Source: CAZPUI01 sp964415525 (GTDB lineage: Bacteria > Acidobacteriota > Holophagae > Holophagales > Holophagaceae). Taken from it: 26,792 bases of DNA. The stretch covers positions 1-26,792 of the forward strand of contig CAYQAS010000059.1 of the NCBI GenBank assembly GCA_964415525.1. The letters run 5' to 3'. Numbering within the stretch: position 1 is the stretch's first letter; every line of letters begins with the position of its first letter. Positions 25,101 through 26,792 of this stretch are shown piece by piece. Position numbers and translations under genes: made by a program. The notes beneath the pieces are model-generated. The model was not told where the DNA came from. It ran no database searches and saw only the letters and a list, made by a program, of their open reading frames with translations.

Positions 25101-26792
25101 GCTGTCCTCCTTCTGCTCCTTGCCCCGCTGGGTGAAGCGCACGGCGGCGGTCTTGAGGATGACGGACACGCCCTTCATCTCCTTGCCGTCGAGGTCGAGC
25201 ACGCGCACGGTGGCCTTGAAGGGCTTGCCCGGCCCCACCAGCTCGCGGTCGGGGCTCACCAGCAGCACGAAGTCGCCGGTGGCACAGCGCACCTGGGCGT
25301 TGCCGCCGTAGCGCATGCCTGCGGTGTCCGTGACTTCCACCACCATCCGCCATACGCCCTCCGCCGTGGCGGGAAACTCCGGCAGCACGGCGTTGCCCTC
25401 GGAATCGAGCTCGATCTCGCCGCTCTCCTTGAGCTCCGGCGCGGGACCGGCGTCCTCGTTCCACCAGTTCGTGCTTGGCCGCACTTGGTACAGCCACCAG
25501 AGTGCCTTCGCGTTCTGCACGGCGGCGCCGTAGAAGTAGCGGGCGTTCACGCGGTATTTCAGCGGATCGTTGACGCCCACCTTGGGCACATCGGCCTTCA
25601 CGGTCACGGCGAAGGTGGGCTTCTGGAAGAACTCCACCTTGAACTCCGCCTGGGCGGCGCCTTCCGGACCTTCGAACACCACCCGGTGCAGGCCGAGTCG
25701 GCCACTGCCCGGGAGCTGGATCTTGGCCCCGAAGGTGGCGGTCTCGGCGTTCAGCAGGGTCGCCGTGCCCTTGGCCACTTCCGTGTCTTCGGGATCGAGC
25801 ACCTTGAAGGGCAGTGTCGCCACGCCACTCGCGACCTCATTCTCGCCCTCCTTCACCCGCCGGAGGATGGCCTTCACGAAGACCTCCTGGCCGGGGCGGT
25901 AGAGGGGCCGTTCGGTGAAGGCGTAGAGCCGCTGGCGCACGGCGGCGCGGCCAAGGCCCTCGCTGCGCAGCAACGCAAAGGCGCCGTTGGCCTGGGCCAG
26001 GATGGTACGCGGAATGCCCGGCGTCGCTTTCACGGTCGCCCGCCCCTCGCCGTCAAAGCTCACGGCCTCGCTGCGGCCCGACTCGAAGGCGAGGCCCTTG
26101 ACCGCCGCCACCGCCGCGCCGTCCTGGGCCTTCACGGCCTGGATGCGCAGGGTGGTGGCGTCATGCTCACCCAGCAGCGCGAGATCCGTCACGAGCCAGG
26201 GCACGAAGGCCGCCTTGTCCTCTTTGCGCAATTCCACAATGTAGAGACCCGCTTTCTGGGCCGGCAGCTTCACACGCCCCGGCAGCTCCTCGGCGTCGGC
26301 ACTGGCAAACCCGCCCGTGGCCTTGTCCCGGCGCGTGGGTTCCACGACTTCCGGCACCTGCTCCGAGACCAGGCTGAAGCCCGGACGTCCCTCGAGGGAC
26401 AAGGCCGAGCCCGTACGGACGCGGCCAGAATCCGTGCGAGGGCTCTGCAGGCGATCCGATTCTCGGGCGGTATCGCGCAGGGCCTGGGTCGCGACGCGAT
26501 GCGCCGTCACGAAGGTGCGCCGGGTCCCCCAGAGCACCGCCTCCCGCAGCAGATCCAGCGGATCCTGACCGGCCTTACCGCCTTCCAGTGCCGCTTCCTC
26601 CGGCCCCTTGGCCAGCACGCCCTTGAGGAAACCCTCGGGGTCCTGCACCTGGAAGACCCGCATCCGCGCGTCCACCGGAATGGGCTCGCTGCTCTCCAGC
26701 CAGGCCCCCTGCCCCGGCAGCGAAGGCCGGGCGATGGCATAGGCGCCGGTCCAGTCGCCCTCCTTCCAGGGGGCTTCCTTGGCGCCCTTCGG
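22101..26792 (-). CDS. Bacterial alpha-2-macroglobulin, thioester type (5' end outside window)
   Basis: Bacterial macroglobulins are large envelope proteins thought to trap proteases by a conformational change and covalent thioester capture. The frame has no stop up to base 26792, so the N-terminus, including any signal peptide or lipobox, lies outside the window; 1563 residues are visible. Seen in order: an N-terminal region, the MG-type motif ERPLYRPGQEVFVKAILRR (about 25920-25860), several further MG beta domains (KEYRVGETARILV; KARYQPGETMKVDVEV), the MG segment SLTLPDNLTAWRATAMAVT (about 24240-24180), the thioester domain with GCVEQT (CVEQ at 23643-23654), an alpha-helical toroid (GWGWWSPKD; WYAYNGGDIVPTTYALQALL), and a C-terminal receptor-like domain ending YTFRPAKLSLMSNETQW. 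CVEQ is a CxEQ thioester, as in E. coli YfhM (CLEQ); YfaS-type proteins lack it. It overlaps the DUF2135-like gene by one base. Confidence 0.92.
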   Translation of the reverse strand, partial: PKGAKEAPWKEGDWTGAYAIARPSLPGQGAWLESSEPIPVDARMRVFQVQDPEGFLKGVLAKGPEEAALEGGKAGQDPLDLLREAVLWGTRRTFVTAHRVATQALRDTARESDRLQSPRTDSGRVRTGSALSLEGRPGFSLVSEQVPEVVEPTRRDKATGGFASADAEELPGRVKLPAQKAGLYIVELRKEDKAAFVPWLVTDLALLGEHDATTLRIQAVKAQDGAAVAAVKGLAFESGRSEAVSFDGEGRATVKATPGIPRTILAQANGAFALLRSEGLGRAAVRQRLYAFTERPLYRPGQEVFVKAILRRVKEGENEVASGVATLPFKVLDPEDTEVAKGTATLLNAETATFGAKIQLPGSGRLGLHRVVFEGPEGAAQAEFKVEFFQKPTFAVTVKADVPKVGVNDPLKYRVNARYFYGAAVQNAKALWWLYQVRPSTNWWNEDAGPAPELKESGEIELDSEGNAVLPEFPATAEGVWRMVVEVTDTAGMRYGGNAQVRCATGDFVLLVSPDRELVGPGKPFKATVRVLDLDGKEMKGVSVILKTAAVRFTQRGKEQKEDSTNWSWSFQHRPGEVFQQTNGPEATLSFPKPGLHLLVAEAKDRAGRTIEAIRPMTVAEEGTPLPATPDLKALSDKKEYRVGETARILVRLPRPRLTLHWSIEGETLGARSTRTVQGTSTIVEVPVTKELQPNAWAVFSIVSGGARQSVEVPLRVPRIDKKLQVKVLPDKARYQPGETMKVDVEVRDSDGRPTRADLSLGVVDEAIYALSAELHPDLFRFFHPSRRHLVTRASSTDWSFWDVMRRQRPVWSLKQTKRGEFKNDEDRVRSVFKDTAHWVPFLAAGNDGKASVSLTLPDNLTAWRATAMAVTADTKVGSARESRPSSKPLQVSLTLPRVLSTGDTSRAIALVRNLSGQSMSGKVRFEVQGGKLEGNPEASFGPIPDQGEYKFALPLKADQTGKITITAKVEGGGLKDGERRSVNVLEPLVPAAISGALQMRNGGANITIPVPPGAKGEASLVLRPVAGLEQLMVPSLPYLIQFPYGCVEQTLSSFMPNVRIATMVKAGAMPPVDWKKLTDLDKNIREGVFKVYGYQLPNGGWGWWSPKDFGPESNPHTTGYAIQSLAAMKKLGYEVDDKVFRNGRGAALSVFRQLAQAADTPTNDPKVAQRDSAGDAAFVLLSLVRAGEPVSGMLDSTATKVLQNKWQGGHVLAMTTLAAVEAGHPKAGALLDALEQRVVSRSGFSLWEGRKENWYAYNGGDIVPTTYALQALLQGRPKSPHVTLAEAYLASTFQGGGWYSTWATSQVLEVIPLLAKARPLQWEGTNLQAQIAGGPSFDFAKVKLDPYASYRSKAARPGFYGMNSPQAVQVNANGSGLLVWTYSYQVAGGPAPGEAAASGLRLDLKRSLWALKTPQQTGNARKGWVRVPWSGQMKAGDEAWMELDVKASRTSQYAVLEVPIPAGLEPIIKLEGFVLEGKPFSDEDASEGNWWSKPPRIEVHPDKVVFLFNHLSSWDSTKARVLLRAGLPGTYTFRPAKLSLMSNETQWTTCPGTTVTVQEGGK

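Noticed and set aside
26673..26675. GTG at 26675 as the start of the macroglobulin gene
   Set aside because: The frame continues without a stop to base 26792 with plausible protein sequence (for example WKEGDWTGAYAIARPSLPG), so the start lies outside the window.

Overview
The window is about 26.8 kb of GC-rich bacterial DNA. It is gene-dense, with clear Shine-Dalgarno sites and operon-like spacing. The gene content fits Acidobacteriota, perhaps the Holophagae/Geothrix branch: many secreted or membrane TPR proteins, a fused IcmF mutase, a TPR/TolB-type serine/threonine kinase, a DUF4388 protein and CACGGAG-type intergenic repeats. That placement is inference from style; no rRNA or other marker gene is present.

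Layout. (1) 1-1886, plus strand: the 3' part of UDP-glucose dehydrogenase, then tatA and tatC of the twin-arginine export system, closed by a strong terminator. A perfect 10-bp hairpin lies between tatA and tatC. (2) 1909-4890, minus strand: a two-gene operon of a large membrane TPR/zinc-ribbon protein and a DUF4388 protein with one membrane span. A secreted carboxypeptidase-regulatory-like/TPR protein (5122-6153) diverges from it. (3) 6233-7006: an alpha/beta hydrolase. (4) 7184-15229, plus strand: an acyl-CoA block of fused isobutyryl-CoA mutase (IcmF), short/branched-chain acyl-CoA dehydrogenase, enoyl-CoA hydratase, 3-hydroxyacyl-CoA dehydrogenase and SCP2-type thiolase. (5) 15230-15911: a sparse region with one doubtful small gene. 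(6) 15912-18368: a lipoprotein with PKD, metallophosphoesterase and two DUF1566 domains. (7) 18410-26792, minus strand: a thioester-containing alpha-2-macroglobulin (cut by the window edge), a translationally coupled secreted protein resembling DUF2135/YfaP, and a membrane Ser/Thr kinase with TolB-like and TPR regions.

How the genes work together. The acyl-CoA block can be read as a complete route: IcmF rearranges isobutyryl-CoA to n-butyryl-CoA, and the next four enzymes oxidise and cleave it to two acetyl-CoA. The same four enzymes could also carry isoleucine-derived 2-methylbutyryl-CoA to propionyl-CoA plus acetyl-CoA. Two families of short CACGGA-type repeats sit on both sides of the enoyl-CoA hydratase gene and split the block into three pieces. 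The macroglobulin, DUF2135-like and kinase genes form an envelope-defence-like locus whose kinase partner is the least expected element.

The best candidates for something undescribed are the macroglobulin/DUF2135-like/kinase locus, the phosphoesterase/DUF1566 lipoprotein, the zinc-ribbon TPR plus DUF4388 membrane pair, and the inverted CACGGAG repeat element. None could be checked against a database here.
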